Below are positions 56,001 through 64,000 of a stretch of DNA of 64,000 bases, one piece after another. The position numbers were made by a program, and so were the translations under genes. This DNA is from Flavobacterium macacae. GTDB lineage: Bacteria > Bacteroidota > Bacteroidia > Flavobacteriales > Flavobacteriaceae. Within the stretch, counting starts at the first letter, position 1; every line of letters starts with the position of its first letter. The notes beneath the pieces are model-generated. The model did not search any database. It saw only the letters and a program-made list of their open reading frames with translations, and was not told where the DNA came from. The stretch spans positions 322 to 64,321 of the forward strand of contig NZ_RQVR01000010.1 of the NCBI RefSeq assembly GCF_003865365.1. The letters run 5' to 3'.

Positions 56001-59000
56001 CCTTGGTATACGTTGCGAATAAATGTTATTTCCGGTACTTGCCATAATCTGCTTGAATCAGCCAAGATTGCGCATGAAAAGTCAAATGAAGGCTTGAAAA
56101 GCCGTTATAAAAGCTATGATTCATTGCCCGAGGAGATTGCATCATGCTGCTTGTCAATTCTTGTTCTTTCAAGTAGTTCCAATGAATCGCACGTAAAACA
56201 ATTCTTCGATACGTTTCTTAAAAATAACAAGCGCCTAAAAACGAGTAGATTCATATCCGCAACAAGATCTGCGCATCGTTCAACACATCTTGAAACGCTG
56301 CGCAACGAATTAGAAATCTTCACATATGAACTGATAAAATCTAAAACGGATGACGCTCCGGATGAAATTGCAAATAGGTTCATAATGCTCTCCCGCGCCA
56401 TATTGGTCAGTTCAATTGAAGATGCGAGTGTCTATTTCGAAGAAGCCGTTGAAGCCGTATCAAAGTTTGGAGATGAGATCATCCAAAGATGGGATGCCGT
56501 GGCTTCTCTGGCAGAACAGGCAGCGATGTCTGATAAAGCTTGTGAAGAATTGGCTTATCGCTTCATAAGGGTAGCAGAACTTGTGGGTGTGAACGTTAGA
56601 GAAAAATATTGGGATCGAAGTAAAGCAATCAATATATGTATAAGGATGTCTGCTCCTACCGGAATCGCCACTTTGAGCCGTTGGAGAGAAAGGGGCGTCG
56701 GAAGATTTGGATGGCTGCATTCAGGAATGATAGTAGAGCTCATCAGCTCAAATAAGATATCCGTAACTAATGGAATATCACTATCGAGATTTCTTGACCA
56801 AAGCCAAACCATTAGTTTGCTTGGAAACTGTTTAAAGATGCCTATTTCCAATGCCGACAAGACGCTAATTTTTGATGAATTGCTTCCACGCTTTGAAGTT
56901 GAGGGTTTAAATCTAGATCGCTGGAAACAAATTTTCAATTATGCCAAAGACCATCACATCGCCAATGAAAAGCTATCGATTATCATGAAATCCCTTGGAG
57001 GTACAAAAATTTTCAATCCTGAAAAACCAACAAAATTTAAATCTACGCGTGATCTTGTAAAATTCAATTGGCAAAATATTTTTTTAGACTTTGATGTAAA
57101 AACCTCATATGGGCTATCGCAGTCAATTAAACTATTCCATGAAAAGATTTCAGATCGCAAATTCTGGGTGCCCCTAAGTGTTTTTTGGTCTAAGGTCGTA
57201 TCTCAAGTTGAAGGGGAAAACATATCCGGCTTTGTAGACTTGTTATTGTCTTCGAGCTTTTTAAGTCAAGATGATATCGAAGAAATTTTCAGGTTATTGC
57301 CAGATGATTGGCGAAATAAAGTCAGTACTAAGAAAAAGTATCCCCTCATTATCAAACAATTTGGAAAAATGTTTGCTCACGAGTTAACAACGTCCTATCA
57401 TTATAATTCTTTTAAGACTGCAATGGGCTTAGATGCTGTCTTAGAATATCATTTAAAAGATGGAATTTTTGAAGGATTGTCAAGCGGAAATGAATTTGCA
57501 AATGCAGACATGTTTTTCGGATTTGTAGCTACCGCGGCAAATCGCATCAATGTAGAGGAAATAGGAAACTTGCTGGATTATTCCTTATCACGCTTTGAAA
57601 TGCATCTCCCTGAAGATTTTGGGGACGGCCCGTGGAGCGAATCCCTTAGTCCAATAGCAAGTATAGATCAAAGTATTGCCAACTACATATGGTCGTCTCT
57701 AGGATCGCCGCAGGCCTCGATCCGTTGGGGTGCTGCACACTATATACTAAACCTTGCGAAATTCAATTGTACTGAAATATTAGATGAGTTGGTTATATGC
57801 TATGGTCATGATAACGCCGGGGCATATGGTGCTGAAAAATACCCGTTTTATGATTTACATGCCAAGTTATATTTTTTGATAGCCCTTTCGAGGATATCAA
57901 TGGATGATACCAAACTTCTAGAAAAATATGCGGATCTGTTCTCTGCACTTGCGCTAGAAGGGAAACACATCCTTATCCAGAAATTCGCTAAAGATATTGC
58001 TACAAACATTTGCAAAAACTCAATTGCAACTTATGACAATGAAGCCATACATGCTTTACAAAACATCGGCAGAACGAAATATCCGCTAAGGAATGTAAAA
58101 TATAACTACACCACTGATAGTTATTTACACTCGAAAGGTAAAGTAAAGAAAGATATTGACTTTCATTTTGGCTGGGACTTTGACCATTACTGGTTTAAAC
58201 CTTTAGGCGAGGTTTTCGGTGTCCATGAACAGCAAGTAATGGAACTGGCCGCAATGATTATTGATAAAAGATGGGGAAATGTTGCCTGGGGTTATAATAA
58301 CGACCCAAGAGTAGAACTTTGGAATAATTCATATGGTGAAAACAACACCCATCACGATCATGGAAGCTATCCCAAAATAGACCGCTATGACTTTTACCTG
58401 TCTTACCACTCAATGCTTATGGTCGCTTCTGATTTACTGGATAACATGCCGGTACTATTTAAAAGAGACTATTGCGAAGATGAGTGGCTTGAATGGGTTT
58501 CAAGGCACCTTTTGACAAGATCCGACGGAAAATGGTTATCTGACGCAAGAAGTCCAGTACCGCTTAAAAGACCATCATGGATAACAATTGATTATTCGCT
58601 ACTCGCTACAGTACCGTTGGAGATAAATGAAGATGAGTTTTTAGAATGCCTTAAAAGTAAGCAGGATGATAACCTGTGGCTTAAGGTTAGTGGTGACTGG
58701 CAAGAAAAAAACCATTATCTGCAAGAAACCTATCATATTTCGTCAGCACTGGTATCATCAGAGGGTTCGCCTTCACTCTTAAATGTGTCTACGACTATTA
58801 AGAATTCTTATGACATGATTCTACCTTCGTATAAGGACAATGATTCTGAAATTATTTCACCCCCTTTCATACTCTCAGGCTGGATTAAAAGCCCAGAAAC
58901 CTCTAAAGAGCTTGATCAATTTGATCCATTGGCGGGTGAAATAGCCTACCCTCCAAATTCCATTGGCAAAAATATCGCAGAAAAACTAAAAGTAATTGAT

Positions 59001-59324
59001 AGTGCTGTAGAGCAACAATGGCTATCTCCGGTATCATCCCAGCCTTCAATAATAAATAAGATATGGAAGAGTTATCAGGAATCTAACAGGGAGGAAGCCG
59101 ACCAGTCAGGCAATGTACTTGAATGTTCACTGGCCTTTTTAAAATACCTTTGTGCAACGCTTCAATGTGAACTTATAATCAAAGTCCAAATTGGCAGAAA
59201 TCATGTACAGACCAGACACGGATCTTCAAAAGAGGATAAGTATCGCGAACCAGCATATAAAATCTTTATACTATCATCAAATGGAAAAATTAGAAGTACA
59301 GAAAAAAGCACTCAGCTTAGGTAA
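53061..59324 (+). CDS. Avs-like STAND NTPase with N-terminal Cap4-type nuclease domain
   Basis: Giant protein of 2,087 residues. The N-terminus (about 1-200) has the plan of a Cap4/DUF4297-like endonuclease: GDVFHYRWAARRCL, and INYYQLKHST with the Gln-x-Lys of the PD-(D/E)XK site. A STAND NTPase follows with Walker A HAAGGVGKSVF (about 270-280) and Walker B VIIIDAADNAEM (about 368-380). The last 1,500 residues are helical, TPR-like and should be the sensor. This is the layout of antiviral Avs proteins, which detect a phage protein and then cut DNA. Codon use is AT-rich, unlike the tra genes. No signal peptide. The subtype is not assigned. Confidence 0.82.
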   Translation: MANDLVGYSRAGDVFHYRWAARRCLGLVLPNSALKKVIIEGSADLDKAGEYVIDVAEYSDNIVGNEKINYYQLKHSTVQKEKPFKLSDFKKTLEGFALRYTQHSRKKENFDFQFTIITNRKIDDSLKDGIVAVAENRSVNKAFLNTLIRYTKLSGPQLQKFCCKFVFQDGEGDYNVQKDELKVEINQLITGATDNSHLASLTSLIQEKVLPDSNGTVLKEDILRCFGITSEKKLYPAETVWEEIDKTIIREQHNDLKNKILASVNPVIIHAAGGVGKSVFTRQLVKSLSGGSLAIAYDCFGAGSYRNRSTTRHLHRTALVQIANELATKGLCDPLLVMDTTLNNDIMRDFLQRIGSAANSLRQSENSANLVIIIDAADNAEMAAREFSDICFAHELIREKLSPGCKIVFLCRTERIDLLEPLSTNDKFELEPFSKDETEENLKNHYPDATEQDAMEFHRLTNGNPRVQANALDAKFISESALLTSLGPSGSTVESQIELQLERAVSKTKDILPTQFHSHIDSICLGLASLTPHIPIEILAKASNVDIDSVKSFVADIGRPLWISDDSVQFRDEPTETWFRKKFCPRTADFKKYITALEPLAENSAYAALMLPQLYLQAEQYSKLIDIALSDKYLPNENPIDSRNVRVYRLQFAFKASLKLKQYNDAVKLAMRAGEEVAGDERQLKLLQENIDLLVLLQSEEKVKEIAFKRLLKGKWNGSENIFSASLLSSIEDYRGESRGFLRAADNWLDIYFTEAKKIKKDYNNENKLEDGDILELAYAHLNVNSVDGCLKFLSRLKPPLAVFRIMANLTSRLIDTSRYELIDEMLSKCTKNIYFFVAITSELAKIGKFPVNDILEKALEMLSNQRTRIKLPKQIFEDNITPSILSFLEACIYRTLPNEKILKALQFYVAEEASQMVYSSHSTNERDTFLRALALRSFISKSTELTIENILPSKLKSKDKNYENAENIKEFEQIIMGLEPWYTLRINVISGTCHNLLESAKIAHEKSNEGLKSRYKSYDSLPEEIASCCLSILVLSSSSNESHVKQFFDTFLKNNKRLKTSRFISATRSAHRSTHLETLRNELEIFTYELIKSKTDDAPDEIANRFIMLSRAILVSSIEDASVYFEEAVEAVSKFGDEIIQRWDAVASLAEQAAMSDKACEELAYRFIRVAELVGVNVREKYWDRSKAINICIRMSAPTGIATLSRWRERGVGRFGWLHSGMIVELISSNKISVTNGISLSRFLDQSQTISLLGNCLKMPISNADKTLIFDELLPRFEVEGLNLDRWKQIFNYAKDHHIANEKLSIIMKSLGGTKIFNPEKPTKFKSTRDLVKFNWQNIFLDFDVKTSYGLSQSIKLFHEKISDRKFWVPLSVFWSKVVSQVEGENISGFVDLLLSSSFLSQDDIEEIFRLLPDDWRNKVSTKKKYPLIIKQFGKMFAHELTTSYHYNSFKTAMGLDAVLEYHLKDGIFEGLSSGNEFANADMFFGFVATAANRINVEEIGNLLDYSLSRFEMHLPEDFGDGPWSESLSPIASIDQSIANYIWSSLGSPQASIRWGAAHYILNLAKFNCTEILDELVICYGHDNAGAYGAEKYPFYDLHAKLYFLIALSRISMDDTKLLEKYADLFSALALEGKHILIQKFAKDIATNICKNSIATYDNEAIHALQNIGRTKYPLRNVKYNYTTDSYLHSKGKVKKDIDFHFGWDFDHYWFKPLGEVFGVHEQQVMELAAMIIDKRWGNVAWGYNNDPRVELWNNSYGENNTHHDHGSYPKIDRYDFYLSYHSMLMVASDLLDNMPVLFKRDYCEDEWLEWVSRHLLTRSDGKWLSDARSPVPLKRPSWITIDYSLLATVPLEINEDEFLECLKSKQDDNLWLKVSGDWQEKNHYLQETYHISSALVSSEGSPSLLNVSTTIKNSYDMILPSYKDNDSEIISPPFILSGWIKSPETSKELDQFDPLAGEIAYPPNSIGKNIAEKLKVIDSAVEQQWLSPVSSQPSIINKIWKSYQESNREEADQSGNVLECSLAFLKYLCATLQCELIIKVQIGRNHVQTRHGSSKEDKYREPAYKIFILSSNGKIRSTEKSTQLR

Positions 59325-59982
59325 GTTATTTGTAAAGCAACTGAAGCTAAAAGCAGGTGATGATATGCTGTCAATGTGGATGGCACATTATATTGCTGAA
59401 AAGATGGCCAATGCTGAAAGTGCAGTTGGTAAACAAAAGGCTAAGTTGGATAAGGAATGCTTTGACACTATTCTAGCTTTATGGAAACACCGATGGACAA
59501 TGCAACGTGGATCAAGACCTCTTGAAAATTTCGAATTATTATTTGAAGTGCTTCAGAAACTAGATCCTGATAAGGAAAAATCTTTTTATGTAGACAGGTT
59601 TAAGGATGATGACCTGAAGAAATTAAAAAAAGGGGCGGCTTCACGCGAGTGGCTGGACATTGCTATAGAGCTTGACAAAATCGCACGCTTAGGCATTGAG
59701 TATTCTCTTGGTAAAGCCACAGAAGTTTCAGAAACTGATCTGAGCGAGGAATGGTTGAAAAATTCATCAATGCTGACCGATAATGCAGACCGCAAAATAA
59801 TAAGGATTCTCTTGGAACGGACACCTATTTTGGAACTTGAGGACGATGAATCAAACATTGCTTTTATGGAGAATTTAAAAATTGAGAAAATTAAAAATAG
59901 AATTGAATCTTTAAAGCATTTTTCTAAAATCAATACTAAACTTTTGGAATCTTTGGAAAGAGATCTTATTACAAAAGAGTAA
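59281..59982 (+). CDS. small partner gene overlapping the Avs-like gene
   Basis: Protein of 233 residues from the ATG at 59281; an in-frame earlier ATG at 59191 would overlap the Avs-like gene by 134 bases and is less likely. Even the chosen start overlaps it by 44 bases in another frame, so expression is probably coupled. The protein is charged and helical (KLFVKQLKLKAGDDMLSMWMAHYIAEKMANAE at the start, split by charged loops) without membrane helices. No family is recognised. By position it is a dedicated partner or regulator of the Avs-like protein (inference). Confidence 0.7.
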   Translation: MEKLEVQKKALSLGKLFVKQLKLKAGDDMLSMWMAHYIAEKMANAESAVGKQKAKLDKECFDTILALWKHRWTMQRGSRPLENFELLFEVLQKLDPDKEKSFYVDRFKDDDLKKLKKGAASREWLDIAIELDKIARLGIEYSLGKATEVSETDLSEEWLKNSSMLTDNADRKIIRILLERTPILELEDDESNIAFMENLKIEKIKNRIESLKHFSKINTKLLESLERDLITKE

Positions 59983-61108
59983 CGGCTCCAATTTCGGAAT
60001 TGAACCCATCAATCACAATGAGTTCTTTATCTTTAAATTTATATCTAATTGAAATCAAATTTTGGATGATATTCTGCTTGTAATGTAGCTCGTTCTGAAT
60101 TTTTGAATATCCCAAATATTGATTAAACGATGAAACAGAAATAAAAATTGGAAGTAGATCCTTATTATAACTAGCTCCTACATTTTTGAAAGCTTTAGCT
60201 AGATCTCGTCCATCATTATTAAAAAGACATATCTTTAGGCAAACTTGCAATTCTTTCAAACTGTCCTTTATCAAAATATTTTGAATTTTTTCGGGCTTAT
60301 CGTAAATTATATTTTCCGCTTCATTTAATTGTGAGATTGCCTTGACGATTGCGTCATTGAATTTGTTTTGCTTTGTACTGATTGTAAATTTTGATTCAAT
60401 AATTATGATCGCCTTTTTGTAAACTATTAAAAAGTCTGCCAGTTCCTCCTTGTTCGTCTTTTTTTCTGAATAGAATAATTCTTCATTCGGTGTAAAAAAA
60501 TTTGATAGCGTTGTCCTGATTGCAAATTCTTGGTTATATCCATGCTTGCCATCCTTAAGATATTCATTAAAATTATAATAGGGCTTCTCATCAATCAGAT
60601 TATCATTCCAAATTATGTTCTGCAGGGTATCGATGTAATTAGTTTTTGGTTCGTCCGAACAATCTCTGTTTTGAATTCTGATGATAAACTGTTCTTCACT
60701 GCTTATCAGCCATTCTTTAAAATTATCATAGCAAGATTTCTTTACCAAATCTATACAGAATATCTGGTAGTTTGCTTCATTAAAATATACAACTCTAATG
60801 ATTTCAGATTTTACTAGTTCAATTACGATGTTTTCAAAGTTATCATAACTGTTACTTTTTTCACTGAAACCTTTACCAATAAAAAAAAACGGACAAGATT
60901 TATTATCTTCTATAATTAGCTTGATATTGGATGCGCTACGGTATAATGTGAATAAAATTGGACAACCTTTGATCAAAGACGTTAGCAAGGCCGTGTCCGG
61001 TTTTATGGACAGTATAACCTTACCGTCGGTAGTATTACTAATATAAAAACCTTGCTGCAGAGTATATATTTTTTCAAGTGTTTTCGAATCAAAATTATGT
61101 ACCAACAA
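59969..61108 (-). CDS. PD-(D/E)XK-like protein without internal methionine, TTG start
   Basis: Protein of 379 residues on the opposite strand. Start is TTG at 61106-61108: upstream in frame a stop is reached without ATG, and there is no methionine codon in the rest of the protein, so no ATG start exists. A nuclease core is likely at about residues 222-255: ELADFLIVYKKAIIIIESKFT with Asp and Glu-x-Lys, followed by a helix with KAISQLNEAE. The N-terminal 200 residues are of unknown fold. Its last 14 bases overlap the end of the convergent partner gene. Confidence 0.65.
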   Translation of the reverse strand: MLVHNFDSKTLEKIYTLQQGFYISNTTDGKVILSIKPDTALLTSLIKGCPILFTLYRSASNIKLIIEDNKSCPFFFIGKGFSEKSNSYDNFENIVIELVKSEIIRVVYFNEANYQIFCIDLVKKSCYDNFKEWLISSEEQFIIRIQNRDCSDEPKTNYIDTLQNIIWNDNLIDEKPYYNFNEYLKDGKHGYNQEFAIRTTLSNFFTPNEELFYSEKKTNKEELADFLIVYKKAIIIIESKFTISTKQNKFNDAIVKAISQLNEAENIIYDKPEKIQNILIKDSLKELQVCLKICLFNNDGRDLAKAFKNVGASYNKDLLPIFISVSSFNQYLGYSKIQNELHYKQNIIQNLISIRYKFKDKELIVIDGFNSEIGAVTLL

Positions 61109-61213
61109 AATCTTGGAAAATTTATCGTTAATATTTAAGTAGCATCATTCCGGGGCAAAACGAATCTTTACCTGTCTAACACCCTACACCGTTATTGTCC
61201 AAATTTAGAGTGT

Positions 61214-64000
61214 CTAAAGATATTTATTTAAAATTTTAGTTTTGCTACTTTCGATTCTCTGGATCGATAATCGTGCTTCTAAAATTCTTTGCTCAATTTC
61301 ATCAACTTCTATAATAAGTTTTTTCTGTATGGCTTTGGACGGAACCCTAATTGAAAGTGCTCTAATGCTATCCATTGATGCACGATTAGTCCTGGAGAAT
61401 TGAACACGTTCACCTTCAACCCCAAGTGCCCATGCAAGATACTTAGGGTGGACATCATCCTTCTTTACACGTAGCACCCCACAATGATCCGTAGGATAAA
61501 ATGGACTATTAGCCGGAATACAGTTAACCATCCAGTCGCCATCGATTCCCCATATTACTGAAGGTGTGTTGAAGCCTTCAAGTAAATTCTTATTGATCTT
61601 ACCAAAAGGTTCAAAGACATTAGCGCTGTATACATCGATGCCTTCATTGTTTTTATTAAGTTCTCTCTTTAGGATACGTTTACCAATAGAAATTTTGAAA
61701 TATTCTTCGTCATTTAGCTTAAATACCTTATCCGATTTCGAATGAGCATCTTCAAAAATCATGTTTAGCTTCACTCTCTCCTGTTCAATTGTATTAACTG
61801 ACAAAATATACTGTTCTTGTAGATGACTGAACTCTTTAATAATTTGCTTTTGCGTTGGTGGGTCCGGAATTGGAATTTTGAGATCACTATAAAAATCTTC
61901 TGGAACCCTCCTATGTCCGCTGGATCCCGTCATATTTTGTTCGGCAACCTTCCGTATATATGAATTATTAAGCAGTGCAAAAATGTAATCACGTTGATTT
62001 AAATCATTACACCTAATCACGTGAAATTCCGAGCTGCCAAATCCAATTTTCGAGGGTAGATTAATAGCTACAGCACATTTTCCATTTTCCATACACGGAG
62101 TAATCTTTGCAATTAAAATATCGCCCTCCTGGAAATACGTATATCCTCCACCCTTTACATCCGCATATCGCTTTTGCTCTGTTTTGATTATAAAGCCATT
62201 GTCACTTATTGAGGCCATATCAATGAAGCTAATCAGGGTATCTTTATCAAGGTCTCGTAATTGGGTTTTTGAAGGGTTCAGATCTGAAATCATACCTAAC
62301 TTGGTAAGTGGCCATTTGGATTCAAAGTTATATGTCGTCTTAGGTGTCAAGGTTATCGATTTATTAAAGTCAACCTTTTTAAAATCAATCATTTCTATTA
62401 ATGACGAAGTAGTGACATAATCTTTTAAATCGTCAGAAATTTTAAAATTAGTACCTTCATAGTTTTGCGAGATCAAAAAATTAATCTTTTCAGAATTGTC
62501 GGTATCTTGAGGATCATATAAAGGTGTGTCAATATTATTTAAATTAAAAATATTGTTTAAAACCCTTTTGTCATCTTCCTCAATTATAATGTTTCCCTCC
62601 TCCGCATCGTCGACATCCTCAATATTACTTAAATCTGTTACTGTTACATCTCCAATGTATTTGATCCCTTCATTACCTTTTGCACTACTCCATTCATATC
62701 CTAAAAATTCCTTTATTTCTGTTGTTTTAGTCGGGCTCTTAATGATTAAGACATCCTGAGGATTCAAGCTCGCTAAAATATAAAAGTATAACTTGTCCTT
62801 CTCACATTCACATACATAATGAAAAAAGCGTATATCTAATTCATCCTGTTGCTGACTTTTTGATAAAGCTCTGAACGTGCTTTGTCGTATCCTATTTTTT
62901 AGATCTGCCCAATTATTAAATTCTTTTGAATATTCCTTAAATAAATCTGTATCACGAAGTTGTTTATTTATTTTCCCACGCAAGAATTCTAAATAATCCT
63001 CAAAGTCTAATTCTAAATAAATGCAATAATTCTTAATATAATGTCCGTCTTCAAAAATATTATCTTCAATAGTTTCACCCTTAAACCATAAGTCAACCCT
63101 ATTTTTAAAATGCAATGAAGGGGCAGGGTTTTCCTTTTTTCTTCTTAGAAATAGAGTTACAGTATTTGTCCCTGTTTTTCCGAAAGTTCCTTTTCCAAAT
63201 GCTGAAATTGCAACAATGTCAAAATAGCTGATAATAATTTCTCTCGTTGCAGTATAAATGTTTGTTGATCTTGAAGTGCTCTTCGATTTACCTTTTGTTA
63301 ATATAGAGGCAGGGACAATTATCGCTGCCACTCCATCAGGTTTCAGCAGCTGCTTCGCACGTTCAATAAAAAATGTTTCAATACTGTTGTTATTTGAATA
63401 GCTCTTATCAGATATAGTCTGAATTAACTGAAATTTTTTACGATCCGGTTCAGGCAGAGTTTCTAAGAAACCCTTTACGCTGTATGGTGGATTAGCAATA
63501 AGTACTGAATATTCCCCATCTTTGACATTTGGCAAAGTAGCAAGTGCATCACCATAAACAATCTTAATATCATCCTGGCCGTACATAAAAGCAGAAACTT
63601 TTGCAACTTTAGAAAGACGATACTCTTTCTCTATTCCCAAAGAACTCGAATAATAATTTGATATTTCTGCATCTGGAATAGTTCCAACTATGCTTTTGAT
63701 TTCCTGAGCGTACTCATTTAAGAAATGTCCCGCACCACAGGCGTAGTCAATGACTTTGGGAATTTGGTCACTGTCTGTCATTATTTGTTCTAATGGCAAA
63801 GATTTCAATATAAATTTCACTATCGGAATTGGAGTGAAAAATTGGCCTTCAGATTGCTTTACGCCTTGATCGAGAAACCCCTCAAACATATCTCCCAGGA
63901 ATTGGTGTCCTTCCTCGGATTTTAGCTTGACGTCTTGTAGCATCTTAATTATAGAAATTAACACTTGGATATTTTGATGAAATAGTTTTTCATTATGCAC
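61214..64000 (-). CDS. HsdM-HsdS fusion (restriction-modification), 5' end outside the window
   Basis: Methylase-specificity fusion; 928 residues are visible and the start lies beyond 64000 (the window edge codon is GTG, with no reliable start). Adenine methylase motif I is DYACGAGHFLNEY and motif IV is NPPY (in LIANPPYSVKG). After about residue 550 come two type I specificity units, each a target-recognition domain plus conserved helix (for example PIPDPPTQKQIIKEFSHLQEQY, and the closing VPSKAIQKKLIIEVDEIEQRI). An N-terminal nuclease, as in type IIG enzymes, may lie outside. No separate HsdR is seen. Confidence 0.85.
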   Translation of the reverse strand: MHNEKLFHQNIQVLISIIKMLQDVKLKSEEGHQFLGDMFEGFLDQGVKQSEGQFFTPIPIVKFILKSLPLEQIMTDSDQIPKVIDYACGAGHFLNEYAQEIKSIVGTIPDAEISNYYSSSLGIEKEYRLSKVAKVSAFMYGQDDIKIVYGDALATLPNVKDGEYSVLIANPPYSVKGFLETLPEPDRKKFQLIQTISDKSYSNNNSIETFFIERAKQLLKPDGVAAIIVPASILTKGKSKSTSRSTNIYTATREIIISYFDIVAISAFGKGTFGKTGTNTVTLFLRRKKENPAPSLHFKNRVDLWFKGETIEDNIFEDGHYIKNYCIYLELDFEDYLEFLRGKINKQLRDTDLFKEYSKEFNNWADLKNRIRQSTFRALSKSQQQDELDIRFFHYVCECEKDKLYFYILASLNPQDVLIIKSPTKTTEIKEFLGYEWSSAKGNEGIKYIGDVTVTDLSNIEDVDDAEEGNIIIEEDDKRVLNNIFNLNNIDTPLYDPQDTDNSEKINFLISQNYEGTNFKISDDLKDYVTTSSLIEMIDFKKVDFNKSITLTPKTTYNFESKWPLTKLGMISDLNPSKTQLRDLDKDTLISFIDMASISDNGFIIKTEQKRYADVKGGGYTYFQEGDILIAKITPCMENGKCAVAINLPSKIGFGSSEFHVIRCNDLNQRDYIFALLNNSYIRKVAEQNMTGSSGHRRVPEDFYSDLKIPIPDPPTQKQIIKEFSHLQEQYILSVNTIEQERVKLNMIFEDAHSKSDKVFKLNDEEYFKISIGKRILKRELNKNNEGIDVYSANVFEPFGKINKNLLEGFNTPSVIWGIDGDWMVNCIPANSPFYPTDHCGVLRVKKDDVHPKYLAWALGVEGERVQFSRTNRASMDSIRALSIRVPSKAIQKKLIIEVDEIEQRILEARLSIQRIESSKTKILNKYL

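Larger units (their letters stand above)
16108..64000. mobile_element. integrative conjugative element, left end to beyond the window
   Basis: Base composition and codon use change sharply after mnmE. The block opens with an HTH protein and tyrosine integrase, then carries a Bacteroidetes tra operon (traE, F, G, I, J, K, M, N), regulators, and cargo. The right end is not in the window; no second int, attR candidate with matching core, relaxase or coupling protein is seen. Whether the AT-rich defence genes after 50 kb belong to the same element or to neighbouring island DNA is uncertain. Confidence 0.75.

Noticed and set aside
1..64000. CRISPR arrays, rRNA genes and insertion sequences
   Set aside because: No regularly spaced repeats, rRNA-like sequence or transposase-type protein was found on reading the window.

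Overview
The window looks like chromosome from a Flavobacteriaceae bacterium (Flavobacterium-like) interrupted at about 16.1 kb by a large integrative conjugative element (ICE) of the Bacteroidetes Tra type. Support for the host: AT-rich codon use, gliding genes gldF/gldG, a DUF4294 protein, and promoters of the Bacteroidetes form TTTG-N19/20-TAnnTTTG without Shine-Dalgarno sequences. No rRNA, tRNA, CRISPR array or transposase was seen.

Region 1 (1-16,070) is ordinary chromosome: DUF4294 protein, M42 aminopeptidase, ankyrin protein, purC, phoH, SAM hydrolase family protein, a monooxygenase-fold protein, a methyltransferase, gldF-gldG, dnaN with a lipoprotein gene, a semialdehyde dehydrogenase with an alpha/beta hydrolase, a universal stress protein and mnmE. 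Several promoters and terminators are readable.

Region 2 (about 16.1-35.9 kb) is the left end and transfer module of the ICE, visibly richer in G+C. It has a paired TTTGTACC repeat, an HTH protein, a tyrosine integrase, then on the minus strand small regulators and the tra operon. Read from its 5' end (right to left) the operon is: membrane protein, traE, DUF1896, a 1,854-residue DarB-like methylase-helicase, traF, traG, three traI-family genes, traJ, traK, a traL-like gene, traM, traN. No relaxase or coupling protein is in the window; they may lie to the right, or the element may be incomplete.

Region 3 (36-50 kb) is GC-rich cargo: a Septu-like HNH/ATPase pair; an unknown 398-residue protein; a regulatory divergon (AraC protein, small membrane protein and lipoprotein facing a membrane-anchored TPR-AraC protein); and a damage-response-like cassette (S24 repressor, dinB, a second dnaE, DUF1810 gene).

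Region 4 (50-64 kb) shifts back toward AT-rich and is dense with probable defence genes: a glycosylase-fold protein, an HD-like protein and a PD-(D/E)XK nuclease in a row; a 2,087-residue Avs-like STAND NTPase with a small overlapping partner; a convergent PD-(D/E)XK protein that has no methionine after its TTG start; and a modification-specificity (HsdM-HsdS) fusion cut by the window edge. The best candidates for undescribed systems are the 50.1-52.9 kb three-gene cluster, the Avs-like gene with its partner, and the 40.3-44.2 kb divergon.
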